DNA of 64,000 nt, from assembly GCA_008692225.1 (NCBI GenBank), contig VICG01000014.1, positions 682,001 to 746,000 on the forward strand. The letters are read 5' to 3'. Shown here piece after piece: positions 49,550-62,074 of this stretch; within the stretch, counting starts at the first letter, position 1; each line of letters starts with the position of its first letter. Position numbers and translations under genes: made by a program. The notes below the pieces were generated by a model that was given only the letters and a program-made list of their open reading frames with translations, ran no database searches and was not told the origin of the DNA. The DNA comes from Monilinia fructicola. Taxonomy: Eukaryota; Ascomycota; Leotiomycetes; Helotiales; Sclerotiniaceae.

Positions 49550-50526
49550 TCTCATTGAAATTTCGTGCTGTTATATACATACAAGTTTATATTTATCCCA
49601 TACCATACCACCCCATCCCATACCATCCCATACCATCGCATACCATACCATCCCACTCCATCCTCAAAACCCATCCCCAACCAACCCCACCCAGCCCAAC
49701 CCAACACACATTCGCCAAAAGTACAAAGTACAAAAATACAAAAGCACAAAAGCACAAAAGCACAAACCTCCCACCTCACCCCACAACAAAACAGGACTTC
49801 GCGCACCCGCACCGACACCCCATACGGAGTACACCCACGCATCCTTCCCCCGCCAGCCCAGCTCCGGGCGGAGTGGGCCCGAAAAGACGAATCGGGCGGG
49901 AATCACCCCATCACTCACACACTCCCGCATCAGCATGCCCACATTGCAGTGATAAATCCACAAGCACCAAACATCCCCTCCACGCACCGCCCCTCCCCAA
50001 ATCTTCTCGCGCGCAAACGTTGACCTCGGAAGAGAGCGCCCTGCAATGACGACGCATCATGTGTTGATTTTCCTCGTCTGGAGCGGAATACTTGATACTT
50101 GATACTTGATAGATATCTCTATATGAAGAACCATAAATTACCATAAATTACCATGAACCAAAGAGTTGAGATGAGATGAGTTGAGTTGAGTTTTGATGCT
50201 CAAGAGCATATGCATGCTTGATATCTCGTCATGATGCGTAAAGCCGTCTATATAATCCATCTATGAAAAAGACCATATCATCATTCTATCATACACTGAC
50301 ACACATCCCCAGATTCACGTGAGGGGTCATTCCGTTGCGAGTCCTTGCTGTATTCCATCTAACAAATATCATGCACGCATGAGCCATCATTGGAGACAAC
50401 ATCTCCTGCAATTCGTCGTCGTCGCGTTTCTCGCAAATCCTGGGTTGAAGGAGGTAGTTCCTCCAACGCCACATGCTCCTTTCCTCATCACTCATACAAT
50501 ATCTTACACACCAGCCCCCGTGCGCC

Positions 50527-51697
50527 TCACGGCAAGGCCCTCATCACGCCCTCAAAGGCCACGAGCGCCACGGCATTCGCCGGAAATGCCCGCAGGAAGC
50601 ACGGTAGGAAGCCCCTCCAATATCCCTTCCACCCATTCTCCCGATACACCTCTCTCGCCGCACTCTTCCAGTTCGGGAATCTCCTCACCCCATCCCCCAA
50701 CCCCCCTGCCAAGGGATCCGTCATGATCCGCTGTTTCACCACATCACTCGGGTAACTCGTCATCCAAAAGACCTGGGCCGAGAGGCCACCCGCCCAGAAG
50801 TTGACGGCGGGCGTGCTGAGATTCGTACGTTCGGAGAGGAGACGCGTGAATACATCGTAGGAGCCCCACCAGAAGAAGAAGAACGATCGGAAGAACAACG
50901 TAGCGCCGAGACCATGGTAGAGCCCTGGAATCCCGTGGTATCGATAGATCTTCCGCGCGCAGTCGATAGGACCGCTGTACAGACGCTCGGATTTCTTGCT
51001 CGAATATTGGATCTGCAAGCGCGCTTTGAGGTGTTCGACGGGGGCGGCAATGAAACTCACCGTTGCGCCTGCCATGACGCCGGCCATTGCGTGGCCGAGG
51101 GAGGGGAGCTTGTGGATTTGAGAATGGGTGAGAGGGCTATCGGAGCGCGCGAGACTGGATGGGGTGGCGGCCATGCGGTCGGGGGAGAAGAGGGTTCGGT
51201 GGAGGAGTTTTCGGTAGAAGGTTAGGGAACCTAGCATTATGCTGTCCATGAACATCCATCCTACCAAGGGGGGAGTGGCGCCTTTGTAGAGACGGTGAAG
51301 CCTTCATTACGGAGGGTGAGAAGGAGACATTGTAGAGGTCCATTGAATTGGGATGATGTAGAGGTTTGGAGACGGACTTTTATGGTATCGAATGGATGTC
51401 CCACTGGCAATCGTACATGATTAGCATTCTATCTCTTCTAGCAATAGCAACCAAAAGCCGAATGAACCTTCGCAACCGCAAATCAATCGATCTCTCCAAT
51501 TGCAAACCAAGCAAGCCACCAAAAAAAAAAAGAAACCTCAAATCAGCATACCCGTTAGTTTCGATACCCCGAAAATACACCAGCGACGAAACCTCGATAA
51601 TTCTTCGCCTCCCTCTTCTTTTCCACTACCTTCTCCCCTGGTCCGTATCCCCTCGTATCTGCAACGTCGACATTGCAGCAGATTCGCGCGTGGCCAT
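50527..51697 (-). CDS. Mitochondrial carrier family (SLC25) protein (three frame breaks)
   Basis: Inner-membrane solute carrier with three repeats. Signature motifs are GHPFDTIKVRLQ (repeat 1), APVEHLKARLQ (repeat 2) and YPSDVVKQRIM (repeat 3). It resembles the Ymc1/Crc1/Ort1 amino-acid and acylcarnitine carriers; substrate unknown. Minus-strand exons are 51697-51552 and 51403-50527; intron 51551-51404 (GTATGC..CAG) splits KLT/VGHPFD. Three single bases appear to be missing: in C4 at 51649-51652 (plus strand) near the N-terminus, in C4 at 51567-51570 (restoring AGVFSGVSKLT) and near 51287-51294 (before YKGATPPLVGW). With them restored the CDS is 1026 nt (341 residues). The N-terminal reading and start codon are less certain than the rest. 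Confidence 0.85.
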
Positions 51698-53543
51698 GGT
51701 TTCGAGTGCCTGCAGAGGCTAATCGATCACAAGTACTTTATCTCCTGTTGTTGCGAACATCAAGTCATGTCAAACGCGGTCCCCTCTGATACTGGATGGA
51801 ATATGGAATTTCAATGGATCAACTGCTGGATGTGAGCAAGGGAAGTAGGCGAGCGAGTACAAATCACAGTACTAGGGAAGGTAATGAATGTTTCGTGGCT
51901 TGTTTGATTATCAAATGGAGATGCAATGGAGGGGGGGGGAAAGATCGAGGGATTTGCATGCAGGATCTTCCACGATTGCGTTTATCTCAAGTATGGGGGT
52001 CTTAGATCGTGGGATTGAATTTTGAATTTCTTACATCTTTTTTTCAGATTTTCGATCTCATGTATGAATGAATGATGCGTGTGATATGAATGATATAGTA
52101 TGAATCCGTATGATATGGTATGAATCCGATTGATATGATATGATATAAATATGATATAATATGCTATGATATGCTATGATATAATATGATATGGCTTATT
52201 ATTAATTGATTAGCTGATTACTTAATTAAGTAGATTTAAAATATCTAAATAAGGATGGGATGGGATGGGAAAAAATAGAATAAAAAAAATAAAATAAAAT
52301 AAAATAAAATAGATGACGAGTTGATCTAGGTCCTATAGATATTTAAATGAATATTTACTTTTAATAGGAAGTTCCTTATTAGTATATAAATAAGTAGTAA
52401 TTGTATTTATATATATTTATATACATTGGTGAAAAGGCAGATTAGTATATCCATGGATGCCCAGGCGATTCGAATGATTTTCGATAAGAGAGAAAGATAA
52501 ACCTTGAAAAGCTTAAATATACCTAGTACTTGTACTGTAACTCATTGATTACCTAAGCGTTAATATCCAATCCATCCTTTCGCCATATCCATATTAGTAA
52601 TATTTACCGACACCTGGGCAGAGGAAAGAAGTGAGGGGCTCTTCAAAGAGGCTCTGCTTATTAATCAAGGTGGGGTATTCTCCGGATTTATGATGAGATG
52701 AAAGCGTCAAGTATCACAGAACTAATAAGTCTTCCTCCGTACTTGTACACATCCATTGGATCCATTCGTACATCCATCCCGACTCGAGTAGTCGAGTAGT
52801 ATAGTAGTAATAGTAATATCATTCTCATTCTCTTGAGAGACAGACAGACACATCGTACATGGATTCATATAGTACTCCGTGTGTCTTATAGACAGACACA
52901 TCGTACATACTACATACATATACAAGTAGTACTCCGTAAGGTTATATCTTACAACAAACAAGGCTGCTTATCTGAACTTAAAACATCAGATTCTTCTCTT
53001 CCAGCCGTCCAACCGTCCAACCGTCCAACCATCCAACCGTCAAACTTCCTCATTGAACTTCAGATTATTAGTAATTCATTCTTGACGCCTTCACCCCTGC
53101 GCAGAATGGATTAAAAATATTGATGTTTTGCGTAGGATTCTCGTTGGGTTGGAAGGTGGTGACATCAATAATACTCAAGTTCTCTTGAAAAAAGAGGATG
53201 GAGTGATGGTTCCCCGTTGTGGATGTGGAATCTATAGATATCTATCTACTCGAGTACTACTTTGTCAAAGCATTCCCCCCTTCACCCCCTCCCCCCTCTT
53301 TTCTTTCAGTGATCTGAAATGCTAATATGGATATCCATATATAAAAGACTCCTCTCTTGAATAAAGTGATTGATTGAAAAGTATTGATTACTTTACTTTA
53401 CTTTGCTTTATCCTTCTCGGTGCATATATACTTACATACATATAATCATCTTACTATTCCACTTCACCCATCTCATCTTGCTTGTTCACTCTCAGCAACC
53501 GTGAAAGTTAATCACATACATATCATCACAAGAATTCAGCAAA
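51698..53543. other. AT-rich spacer upstream of GT8 gene and carrier gene
   Basis: 1.8 kb divergent spacer. The middle is AT-rich, with TATGATA-type repeats around 52085-52195 and AAAAT units around 52280-52310. Several CCAACCGT copies occur near 53008-53045. No gene supported. Confidence 0.6.
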
Positions 53544-54701
53544 ATGACATCTTCCGAACGAGTCACTGAGTCGAAGAAGGGTATGTTGATCCCTTTCTCC
53601 AACCCATTCCTGAATTATTCTTCTCCTTCGAGAATCCTCAAGATTCTATTGGTCCCATCCTTCATATCAAACAAAAATAAACTAACCCCTCCTCTTCCCC
53701 CTTCTCAGTCTGGACAACCCTCATAACCAACACCTCCTACCTCTCAGGCCTCCTGACCCTCGATTATTCCCTCAAGAAACACAATTCCAAATATCCTCTC
53801 GTAGCCCTCTACAACCGATGCCTTCCCCCCGAAGGTCACGCCGCCCTCGAAGCCCGCGGCATCCCCAAGCAACGCATCGAGTATCTCCTCCCCAAGAACG
53901 GCGGCAAAGACTACTCCAACGACCCCCGATTCTAACGACTGCTGGTCCAAACTTGCGCCATTCAGTCTCGTGGAATATGAACGCGTGGTCCAGCTCGACA
54001 GCGACATGCTGGTGCTACAAAACATGGACGAGCTAATGGAGCTCGAACTCGACAGTCCGGAAACGGCCGGCACAGGCGCCCGCGTGTTCGCCGCCGGTCA
54101 CGCCTGCGTGTGCAATCCGCTGAAGAAAAAGCACTACCCCGCCGATTGGTACGTGTCCCCGTCTCACAAGCAGCACCCCCCCCCCCCCCACACCCACAAC
54201 AAGCTAACCCCCGCCCCTCTCTCAGGATCCCCCAAAACTGCGCCTTCACCTCCCAGCACGGCACGCCCGACGAAGCGCAAACGACGGGCCCCCCCCACCC
54301 AACACCTCCCCCTCGGCTTCATGAACGGCGGCCTCCAAAGTCGTCAACCCGTCCGCGGGCGTCTACCACGCCATCCTCGACCACCTCGCCTCCGACGCCG
54401 CCATCAACATGGATTTCGCCGACCAGTCGCTCCTCTCGGACCTCTTCAAAGACCGCTGGGTCCCCTGCCCTACACGTACAACGCGCTGAAGACGCTGCGC
54501 TGGGAGGGCGTGCACCGCCCCATCTGGCGCGACGCGTCCGTCAAGAACATCCATTATATCCTGGCGCCGAAGCCGTGGGACGAGATGGACGCGCACGGGA
54601 ACTTTGTGGGCTCCGACGAGACGCACGCGTGGTGGGTGAAGCATAATCAGGAGCGCTTGCGGGGGGAGAAGGAGAGCCGCATTGCGGTGGATGGCTTTTA
54701 G
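53544..54701 (+). CDS. GT8-family glycosyltransferase, glycogenin/galactinol-synthase-like (four frame breaks)
   Basis: Retaining glycosyltransferase predicted to use UDP-sugar. Three exons: 53544-53580, 53709-54148 and 54226-54701. The protein starts MTSSERVTESKK/VWTTLITN, then SYLSGLLTLDYSLKKHNSKY, the metal-binding DxD motif in VVQLDSDMLVLQNMDEL, and the acceptor-site motif FMNGGLQVVNPS after correction. Breaks: AA at 53934-53935 (one A too many, restoring DPRFYDCW), C8 at 54289-54296 (one too many), A3 at 54337-54339 (one too many) and C4 at 54462-54465 (one short, restoring WVPLPYTYNAL). With these the CDS is 951 nt (316 residues). Exons 2-3 are markedly GC-rich compared with most of the window. 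Sugar donor and acceptor cannot be told. Confidence 0.85.
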
Positions 54702-55769
54702 ATCTTTGGTAAGTGATGCGCGCGCGGAGGGGGGGGGGCGAGGCGCGCGGCGCGGGACAGGTTTGGACAGCATGATTTCTTCTCCATGACCGTCAGGGGA
54801 ACATGAGAAGGTGGTGGTGCATCAGTAGACCCGTAGAAATACAGCGATTCGACGCCTCGCGGCGTCCATAAAACCCAAGAAAATACATCCATCCATCCAT
54901 CCATCCATCCATCCATCCATCCATCCACGATCCTAGATAACCGACGAGGACGACGTTCCGTTCGCCAAGAGGAGTCAGGTACCGAAAGCTCGTGTGTGGC
55001 TGGACTCGAAATCGGGCAGTGTCTGGGTTAAGTGATGGAGTGATAGCGGTGGGTGTTTCTTTCCATCTGCCTTTTCTTTTCTTTTCTTTTCTTTTTTTTC
55101 TTTTTTTCTTTTTTTCTTTTTTTCTTTTTTTTTTTTGTTCATGCTCTTTTGTTGTCTTTTGTTTTCTCTTCTACATGGTGGGTTGGTTGTGAAGGGGAGA
55201 GGGAGAGGAGGAAAGGGGAAGGGAAAAGGAAAGGAAAGGAAAGGAAAGGGGAAGGGCAAGGATGAAAATGGGTTGAGGTTTGGGGGAATTTAGCGGGATG
55301 GATGGATGGATGGATGGATGGATGCATATACATATATATCATCTATATCTATATCTGCATGATGAGATCCTCCGCACACTCAGCACCGTCGATGAACGCG
55401 AGGACGAGGAATCTCAAAAAGGAAAGAAATTGGGTATCGAGACTTTTATTTCTTTCTTTCTTTCCTTCTTTCCTTCTTCCTTCCTATTCAATTTCTCTTT
55501 CCTTGGACCCATACAGCTAAACATACAACGCCCTCCACTATGCAACGCCACCTTATCTAGAGAAAACCGATGCACCATGCATTGGATTGAAAGGCGCCCC
55601 CTACCCTACCCTACCCTAGGTTGCTATTACCTCAATTCGCTGTTCGTATGCCCTCCCCGCTACATGATTAAAAACGCCTTCGTGCCATTCCGGAATTTCT
55701 TCATGCATGCACAAATAATCTTACATGCTGTTCCCCCATTGTCTGTGCTTCTCATCCGCATTCTCAAGC
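54702..55769. other. Convergent GT8/NUP85 spacer with mirrored simple repeats
   Basis: From left to right: (CATC)n at about 54888-54927, unique sequence, a long T/C tract at about 55063-55135, unique sequence, a long A/G tract at about 55193-55262, then (GATG)n at about 55296-55325. The outer and inner pairs are reverse-complementary in kind. No gene supported. Confidence 0.7.
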
Positions 55770-58700
55770 TCACAACATATTGTCCGTTTCCTCCAACCAA
55801 GCTCTTGCCAAATCCTTCGCCAATCCTAATCTCAAGATCCTTAAAATATCGTCCGCCGTCGTCCCCGACTTGATTCCCTTTCTCCAATCCCATCCTCTCT
55901 TGATATTCTCTTTGTTCAGTAACCCACTTGCTGTAACTGATTTATGGAATTGCGATGCCATCATCGAGCTGCCTACCATGGAGAAACTTCCACTGGTACC
56001 TGAGCTCGATTGGCTCAGTAAGTCCATAGGGGTAGAGCCTTTAAGGCCCGAGGCGTTTTTGATGACTGTTTCAAGGAAGGCATTGCAGACGGAATAGATG
56101 CGGGGACCAATACTTTGGATATCTTCAATTGTGCGGAGGAGGATATCAATCTGGGAGGCGTTGAGGAGGGAATCTGGTTGATTGACGAAAGGCATGGCTT
56201 CACCTAGGAGTGAGAGGATATAATGAACGGGTATAACGGTTGCACGATCTTCATCATAGATTCCACCACGAATACTATCGCCAGAACTGATTATCAATGC
56301 TAGTAGAGCATTGGCTGCTTCTGACTTCCTGGCGATTGCACCCAATGATGGTTTAGAACCTGGTGATAACAGGACTTCTTGGTCTCTGAGGCTGTAAAAT
56401 CTGCGAAGGGTTGCGTAACCGCTCAATGAAGTGTGAACAAGTTCTGCTGCTTCAAGATCCATGCTGGACATTTCATTTAGAGCATTCTTTGGCGATAAGA
56501 TTAGGCGTTGTAAGTGGTCATCCAATTCGGCTTCAGGAGGGTAAGCTGTAGAGTAGACTAGACATAGTTGAATAAGTGTGTCAAGAACATCCTTGACCTT
56601 GGCGGAATTATGAGCTAAAGCATAATACCATAAGGCTTCTCCAGGCGAAATATTATCTCGGGCAAGTGAGTCGGCATACAACTACCGTCTGTTAGCTGAT
56701 GCGAATGAAATATATGGAAATATCATAAAACACATACCATTGCGATGGACTCTGCCTGAGAAACTCATGCCAAGATCATTGAGTAATCGCCAAAGTTTAT
56801 CAAACAATCCCAGCACTATCAAGCTTGACGCTTTTCATAACTTCTTCTACCATATCCACAGATCTTTTCTCTGAGTCAAGTCTACCCAGCACAGAGATGG
56901 CCAGTTCCCACCCTTCCTTTGTTACTTCAGTGTTTCCAGTCACAGTAGTCAATGCCGGTACTTCCTGTAATGATCTTGCATACGTAATAAGAGTCAAATC
57001 CTTGACACCATCCTGTACTGCTGACCCGCCAAAATTGATGAGATCAAGATCTTCTTGATCAAGTTCGCCTGCTGCGAGTAATCCTTGAGGTTCGGTACGA
57101 GGAAGCCACCCAGCCAATGATGCGACTTCGGCTAAAGCTGATGAAACAGGTCCGGACCAAGCGCGTAAGATGCAAATGAGAGACTCTGCATCTCCTTGAA
57201 AGAGACAAGCTAATCCAACCTCAACCATATCATTGCTGTTGACATGGAAGTCAGTATTGCTAGCAGCTACAACCTCAAAGGATCGTCGAAGCTTGCGAAG
57301 ATCATTTTCCGAACTCGTAATTTATGGCAGAAGCGCGAAGACTATTGATCGATCTCCCGGGAGCAAAACGCCTGTCTTCTCTTTCCTCGTCATGCCATAC
57401 AAGCAAGCCAATCGTCGCTTCACACCAATCCTGAGAATTCTCAATAATAGGAATAGACTCTCCCATAACTAAACTGTAAAGTGTAAGAAGATTCTGGTAA
57501 ATATTCCACGGTACCCTACTTGCAGCTTTCTTTACAAGGCTACTATAATCTCCACCTTGACTGCCTTTCAGGAGGACCTGCCAAACCCACGGTGGGCACC
57601 CCCTTCGGCAAATTGCTTTAAGTCTTCCGTAGCCTGTGATATCCGAAGTCGAAATAGTCTCCAATCGCTTCCATGGATGTCCCAATCTCCATGTACCGCA
57701 GGACATAGAGAGAGAACATTGATCGCATCCTCTATTACTTTCTCCACGTTTTGCAAAGCTACTCCGGTAAAGCCATCTGCTCCGCCTTGAGAATTCAAAT
57801 CGTCTGCGTCAGACCATGAGTATCGCCAACCAGCGCTCTTGAGACAATTGATGACAGCTATAAGTCTCCCACGAACAACGTTGTTATGGATTGTGGTCCA
57901 GAATAAGTGATGAGATGCTGGACTCGGTCTGGAGGCTTGGATTTCTTGAAGTTGATGTGGAAATGGATCATGGTATACTTCTAGCCAATCTAGCATAATT
58001 TGGGGAAGAGGTTTGACCACAGTTGCAAATCCCTTTTCCACAGGCTTGGAGTGATGAATTTGCAATGCAAGGTGAGCCAGATAGTTGGCCTTTGCAAAAT
58101 CCGAGGCTGCTGGACCTGGACCGATGACAGAAGCGTAGTCCTGTTCATTGTAGATTACGCTTCGCTCGCTATACTCCTGCCACAGCGCCGTTAATTCGCT
58201 AGGGATAATTGCTAGAGCACGCTGGAGTTTTCCTTCATTCTCCTCTGTTCCTACACCCTGTTCGTAGAGTTTTGTGATTATCGCCTCTGTCCTCAGAATC
58301 AGATCGTCCTCTTCGTCCACGGCAGGAATCCCTTGGCTCTGGGATAAACTTTTCGCAATACTGGCAAAATCAGAACTTGGTACTTTTTCCCCCTGTGATT
58401 GCGCCAAAGATCCTCCAAAGTTTATCAGCTGGTTTCCTTCACTCTGTCGCATATCTTCAGATGTACTTGCAAACCGGACGGAGTGGCCATGCTGATAGAA
58501 TATGTTGCGGTTCGTCAAATTTGTTCCTCGCGAATCGGATTGATAATCGTCCATGCCTTCCTCCTCGTAGTTGCCGTCTTCGCTCTCCACATCTTGATCG
58601 TCATCGTACGAATCTGCATAGCGCTTGCGAGTCTTTGTGCCGAATCCGGTATTCTCATCATCTTCCTCTTCCTCGTCTTCTTCACTTCCCGATGGCGATC

Positions 58701-59080
58701 GCAAGCTCCTTTGCGATTTTTGAGATTTATTTCCAAATACTGTTCTTTGTGGTTTCGAAACTGGTCGCGTGAAGAGAGGAGAGGAAAACTGTGGACTTTG
58801 AAGCTCAGAGTGACCGAATTCCGATTGAGAGTGACCGAATTCTGATTGCTGCGAGTATTCAGAGTAACCGAATGCTGACTTGTTTGGAGTTGGGCTTCGC
58901 ATCGTGCTTTCGAGAAATGATGATGGCGCAGGTCCAGCAGGGGTATATGAACCGGTAGATGAAGGAGGAGCTCCGGCTGGTGTAGTCGATGGATTGTTTG
59001 ATGTCCCAAAACTGAATCTACTATTGGTACTTTCGATTGGGTGTTGAAGGAGTACTTGAGGAATACTCAAAGCCAGGCAT
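55770..59080 (-). CDS. NUP85: Nucleoporin Nup85, Y-complex subunit (five frame breaks)
   Basis: Helical scaffold nucleoporin of the Nup84/Nup107 outer-ring complex. Minus-strand exons are 59080-56738 and 56681-55770; the intron joins AESIAM to LYADSLARDNISPGEALWYY. The first ~250 residues are disordered and Ser/Gly-rich with an acidic patch; the rest is alpha-helical. INFGGS occurs twice. Breaks (plus-strand coordinates): T3 at 59031-59033, T4 at 57305-57308, A3 at 56802-56804 and CC at 56755-56756 are each one base too long; C5 at 57599-57603 is one short. After correction the exons are 2340 and 912 nt (1083 residues). The real start is the ATG at 59080 (MPGFEYSSSTPSTPNR). Naming is from fungal Nup85 resemblance; another Y-complex subunit is the alternative. 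Confidence 0.8.
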
Positions 59081-59415
59081 CTTGCACTCGTTCGTCCGTA
59101 TTCGACAAAAGCAGAAGCTTGTACTTATTATAAAACTTGTAATTCAAAGGCGCAAGCTTAAGCTATTGAATTTGAGCTTTGTCGGTGACCTAATGGAGAT
59201 TTTTGTATCGGGTTGATATTCATTGACAAAAGTTCCCTACAAACCCTTGTCCAATCATTTTCAATAAGCATCGCGATAATTAGCGCGAAACCTTATTTCA
59301 CGCGTCGGCAATATCTAGACATATACAATTTCTGGAACATCAGGTATAAGGTATTATAATATCTTAATTATAAGATATTGCGCTTACGAGAATTTTGCGT
59401 TTGAATGCTTCAGTA
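59081..59415. promoter_or_regulatory. Bidirectional promoter region NUP85/gamma-tubulin
   Basis: 335 bp between divergent start codons, AT-rich. It must serve both genes. No specific motif recognised. Confidence 0.5.
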
Positions 59416-61142
59416 ATGCCAAGGTGATCTAATTCTTTCCCCTTCCACATATATGGCCTCTAACATAGTTCTGTTTACAGAGAAATAATCACGGTTCAGG
59501 CCGGCCAGTGCGGCAACAGCAGTCAGTAGACCCCTCACTCTGTTCTGCGAAATTGAGAAAATTCTAAATAGGGATGTTTGACAGTTGGTAGTCAATTCTG
59601 GCAGCAGTTATGTCAGGAGCATGGCATAAGTCAAGATGGCAATCTTGAGGAATTTGCAACGGAGGGAGGGGATAGAAAAGATGTCTTTTCTACCAGTCAG
59701 ACGACACACGGTACATCCCTCGAGCTATCTTGATCGACTTAGAGCCTCGTGTATGTGCTTCTTATGCTTCTATGCTATGCATTTGGGACATTGGGTTGTT
59801 GATTTGTGGTTGTCTAGGTTCTCAATGGCATTCAAACCGGTCCATACAGAAATATTTACAACCCGGAGAACTTTTTTGTTGGAAAGAATGGTTCGGGTGC
59901 AGCAAACAACTGGGGAGATGGTTATCAAACAGGCGAATCCGTACATGAAGAAATTATGGAAATGCTTGATCGAGAGGCTGATGGTAGTGACTCGCTTGAA
60001 GTGGGTTAACAATCACGATATACAAACGGTCAAGCTAATCTGAGTAGGGCTTCATGATGTTGCACTCTATTGCAGGTGGTACTGGTTCTGGATTGGGATC
60101 CTTTTTACTCGAGAGACTAAACGACCGCTTTCCAAAGAAGATTATTCAGACGTACTCCGTATTTCCAGATACCACAAATTCTGGCGATGTCGTTGTACAC
60201 CCGTATAACAGTTTACTTTCGATGCGAAGGTTAACACAGAATGCCGACTCAGTTGTTGTGCTTGATAATGGAGCACTATCCAGAATCGCTGCGGATAGAT
60301 TACATGTCCAAGAGCCATCATTCCAGCAAACTAATCAGCTGGTTAGTATATCCTATCTTGAATGAGGTTTGCACTACTGATATGTATAGGTCTCCACTGT
60401 AATGTCAGCCAGTACTACTACACTTAGATATCCAGGATATATGCACAATGATCTTGTCAGCATAGTAGCATCTCTCATCCCAACACCTCGTTGCCACTTC
60501 TTGATGACCGCCTATACCCCATTCACAGGAAACAATGTTGAACAAGCAAAGACGGTGCGAAAAACTACAGTTCTAGATGTTATGCGAAGACTTCTTCAAC
60601 CAAAGAACCGCATGGTCTCTACAATTCCAGGCAAGAAGAGTTGTTACATATCAATTTTGAACGTGATTCAAGGAGACGTCGACCCAACTGATGTCCATAA
60701 AAGTCTTCTCAGAATTCGTGAGCGACGACTTGCAACATTTATTCCTTGGGGTCCGGCAAGTATTCAGGTGGCATTGACAAAAAAGAGTCCATACATACCA
60801 ATGAATCACAGGGTCAGTGGGCTCATGCTGGCAAACCACACAAGTATAGCAACAGTGAGTTTCCTCAATGAAGCCATTCACCACTCCACAAGTACTGAAA
60901 TATGATAGCTATTTAAACGTATTGTGAGACAATACGATGGAATGCGCAAGCGCAATGCTTTCATGGAAGGTTATAAGAAAACTGCTCCATTCGCTGACAA
61001 CCTCAATGAATTTGATGAGGCAAGGGAAGTAGTAACGGATCTTATTTCAGAGTACGAGGCTGCAGAAGACGCAGATTATCTTAGTCCTGATACTGGAAAC
61101 TCTGCTCCAGCGGGAGAAGCAAGTGATAGAAGGCTTCCTTAA
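59416..61142 (+). CDS. mipA: Gamma-tubulin (one frame break)
   Basis: Nucleates microtubules at the spindle pole body within the gamma-tubulin complex. Seven exons: 59416-59423 (8 nt), 59481-59521, 59585-59750, 59818-60000, 60048-60341, 60390-60854 and 60909-61142. The spliced start is [20 protein letters not shown]. The tubulin GTP-binding signature is [10 protein letters not shown], and gamma-specific sequences include [18 protein letters not shown] and [13 protein letters not shown] [11 protein letters not shown] near the end. In exon 3 the T4 run at 59686-59689 should be T5, restoring [20 protein letters not shown]; with that the CDS is 1392 nt (463 residues). The gene is essential, so the break is very likely an error. 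The symbol follows Aspergillus usage. Confidence 0.95.
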
Positions 61143-61851
61143 TTACCTGTACGTTACAGATGGATGAATGAGCATTTATTGGAGTCGGAGGGTCACGATT
61201 TTAAGATGGAAGGCTCAATTGGCGTTTTACAAGGATGATTAATGATACCAACCAATTATGAAGAAGTTTCTAGTTCTTTCTTTCATTTCATTTCATTTCA
61301 TCTTTTCTACTCCGTATCTTTTCTCCCAATTCTTTTTTGGATTAGGATTTATTTCATCTGAGATCGAATTATGCGGAATCCTCTTTGATGTTGCATTCGG
61401 TTTGATCCCGGCCGTACCTTTAGTCATGTTAAGGTAATTTTGCCCCACCATGAATGATGCTTGACATGATCGACATCAATAATTACATCACATTTCCTAG
61501 AGCCCCTCAATTTCTAGAATTGTCTGATGTGCCGGAGCAAAATATCCATACTAACAAGGAATAATGGAAATATGCCTTGGTATTGTACCTGAGTAAGGTG
61601 GAGTCTTATTTTTGTCATAGAGCATAGGTTCGAAGCTTGGAAGACCTTTTTAAGCCTCCATTTTCCCCCTCCTTTTTACCTTCTCTCTTCATACCACAAA
61701 CAAACCATACAGAAATATATCAATTCACAAGAAGTAGCCTCACAAACCACTATTGTCCCATCTTCATACCACACAGTAAGGTTTCCTTCAAAAATAGACA
61801 AGTTATCCTCTTTCTAACAATCCTTAGAACATACAAAACCTCACACACAAA
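61143..61851. other. Intergenic region after gamma-tubulin
   Basis: 0.7 kb of non-coding sequence with a short TTTCA repeat near 61280-61300. No gene seen. Confidence 0.5.
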
Positions 61852-62074
61852 ATGCCAGAACAACAATCCAAAGCCGACCTCATCGCTGAGCGTCAATCCA
61901 ACCTCTCCCCAGAAGACCCCCCGTCGCTTCGACTGGAACTCCGCAGATGCTACAAGTCAACGTTGGATCAGGCAGAGATGTAACCACCAGACCTCGACCG
62001 GCAATGCCCAACAATCTGGATTGGAGGTGCTTACTGGTGTAGTGGTGTTAGAGAAGCTGGCGGTGTTGATTTGA
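61852..62074 (+). CDS. Small fungal hypothetical protein, frame disturbed
   Basis: The frame from 61852 reads MPEQQSKADLIAERQSNLSP and then EDPP, followed in other frames by DWNSADA and QVNVGSGRDVTTRPRP. In order, these resemble a small hydrophilic protein family common in filamentous fungi (a SADA..VNVGSG core); function unknown. Reaching all three pieces needs at least two one-base changes, near the C6 run at about 61917-61922 and around 61951-61960. The end is uncertain; in one frame it continues to 62074. It could be an error-broken or a decayed gene. Confidence 0.4.

Larger units (their letters stand above)
48493..50526. other. Repeat-rich convergent spacer (pectate lyase / mitochondrial carrier)
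   Basis: 2 kb between converging genes, without a supported gene. The plus strand is C-rich from about 48.85 to 50.0 kb. It contains a 12-bp tandem array around 49280-49330, a related 11-bp array to about 49363, GT/GA dinucleotide repeats at 49503-49549 and CATACCAT/CATCCC units around 49598-49670. The long ORFs here are low-complexity. Confidence 0.6.

Noticed and set aside
53544..54701. GT8 breaks explained as extra introns
   Set aside because: No GT..AG pairs flank the breaks, and single-base changes restore conserved motifs exactly.
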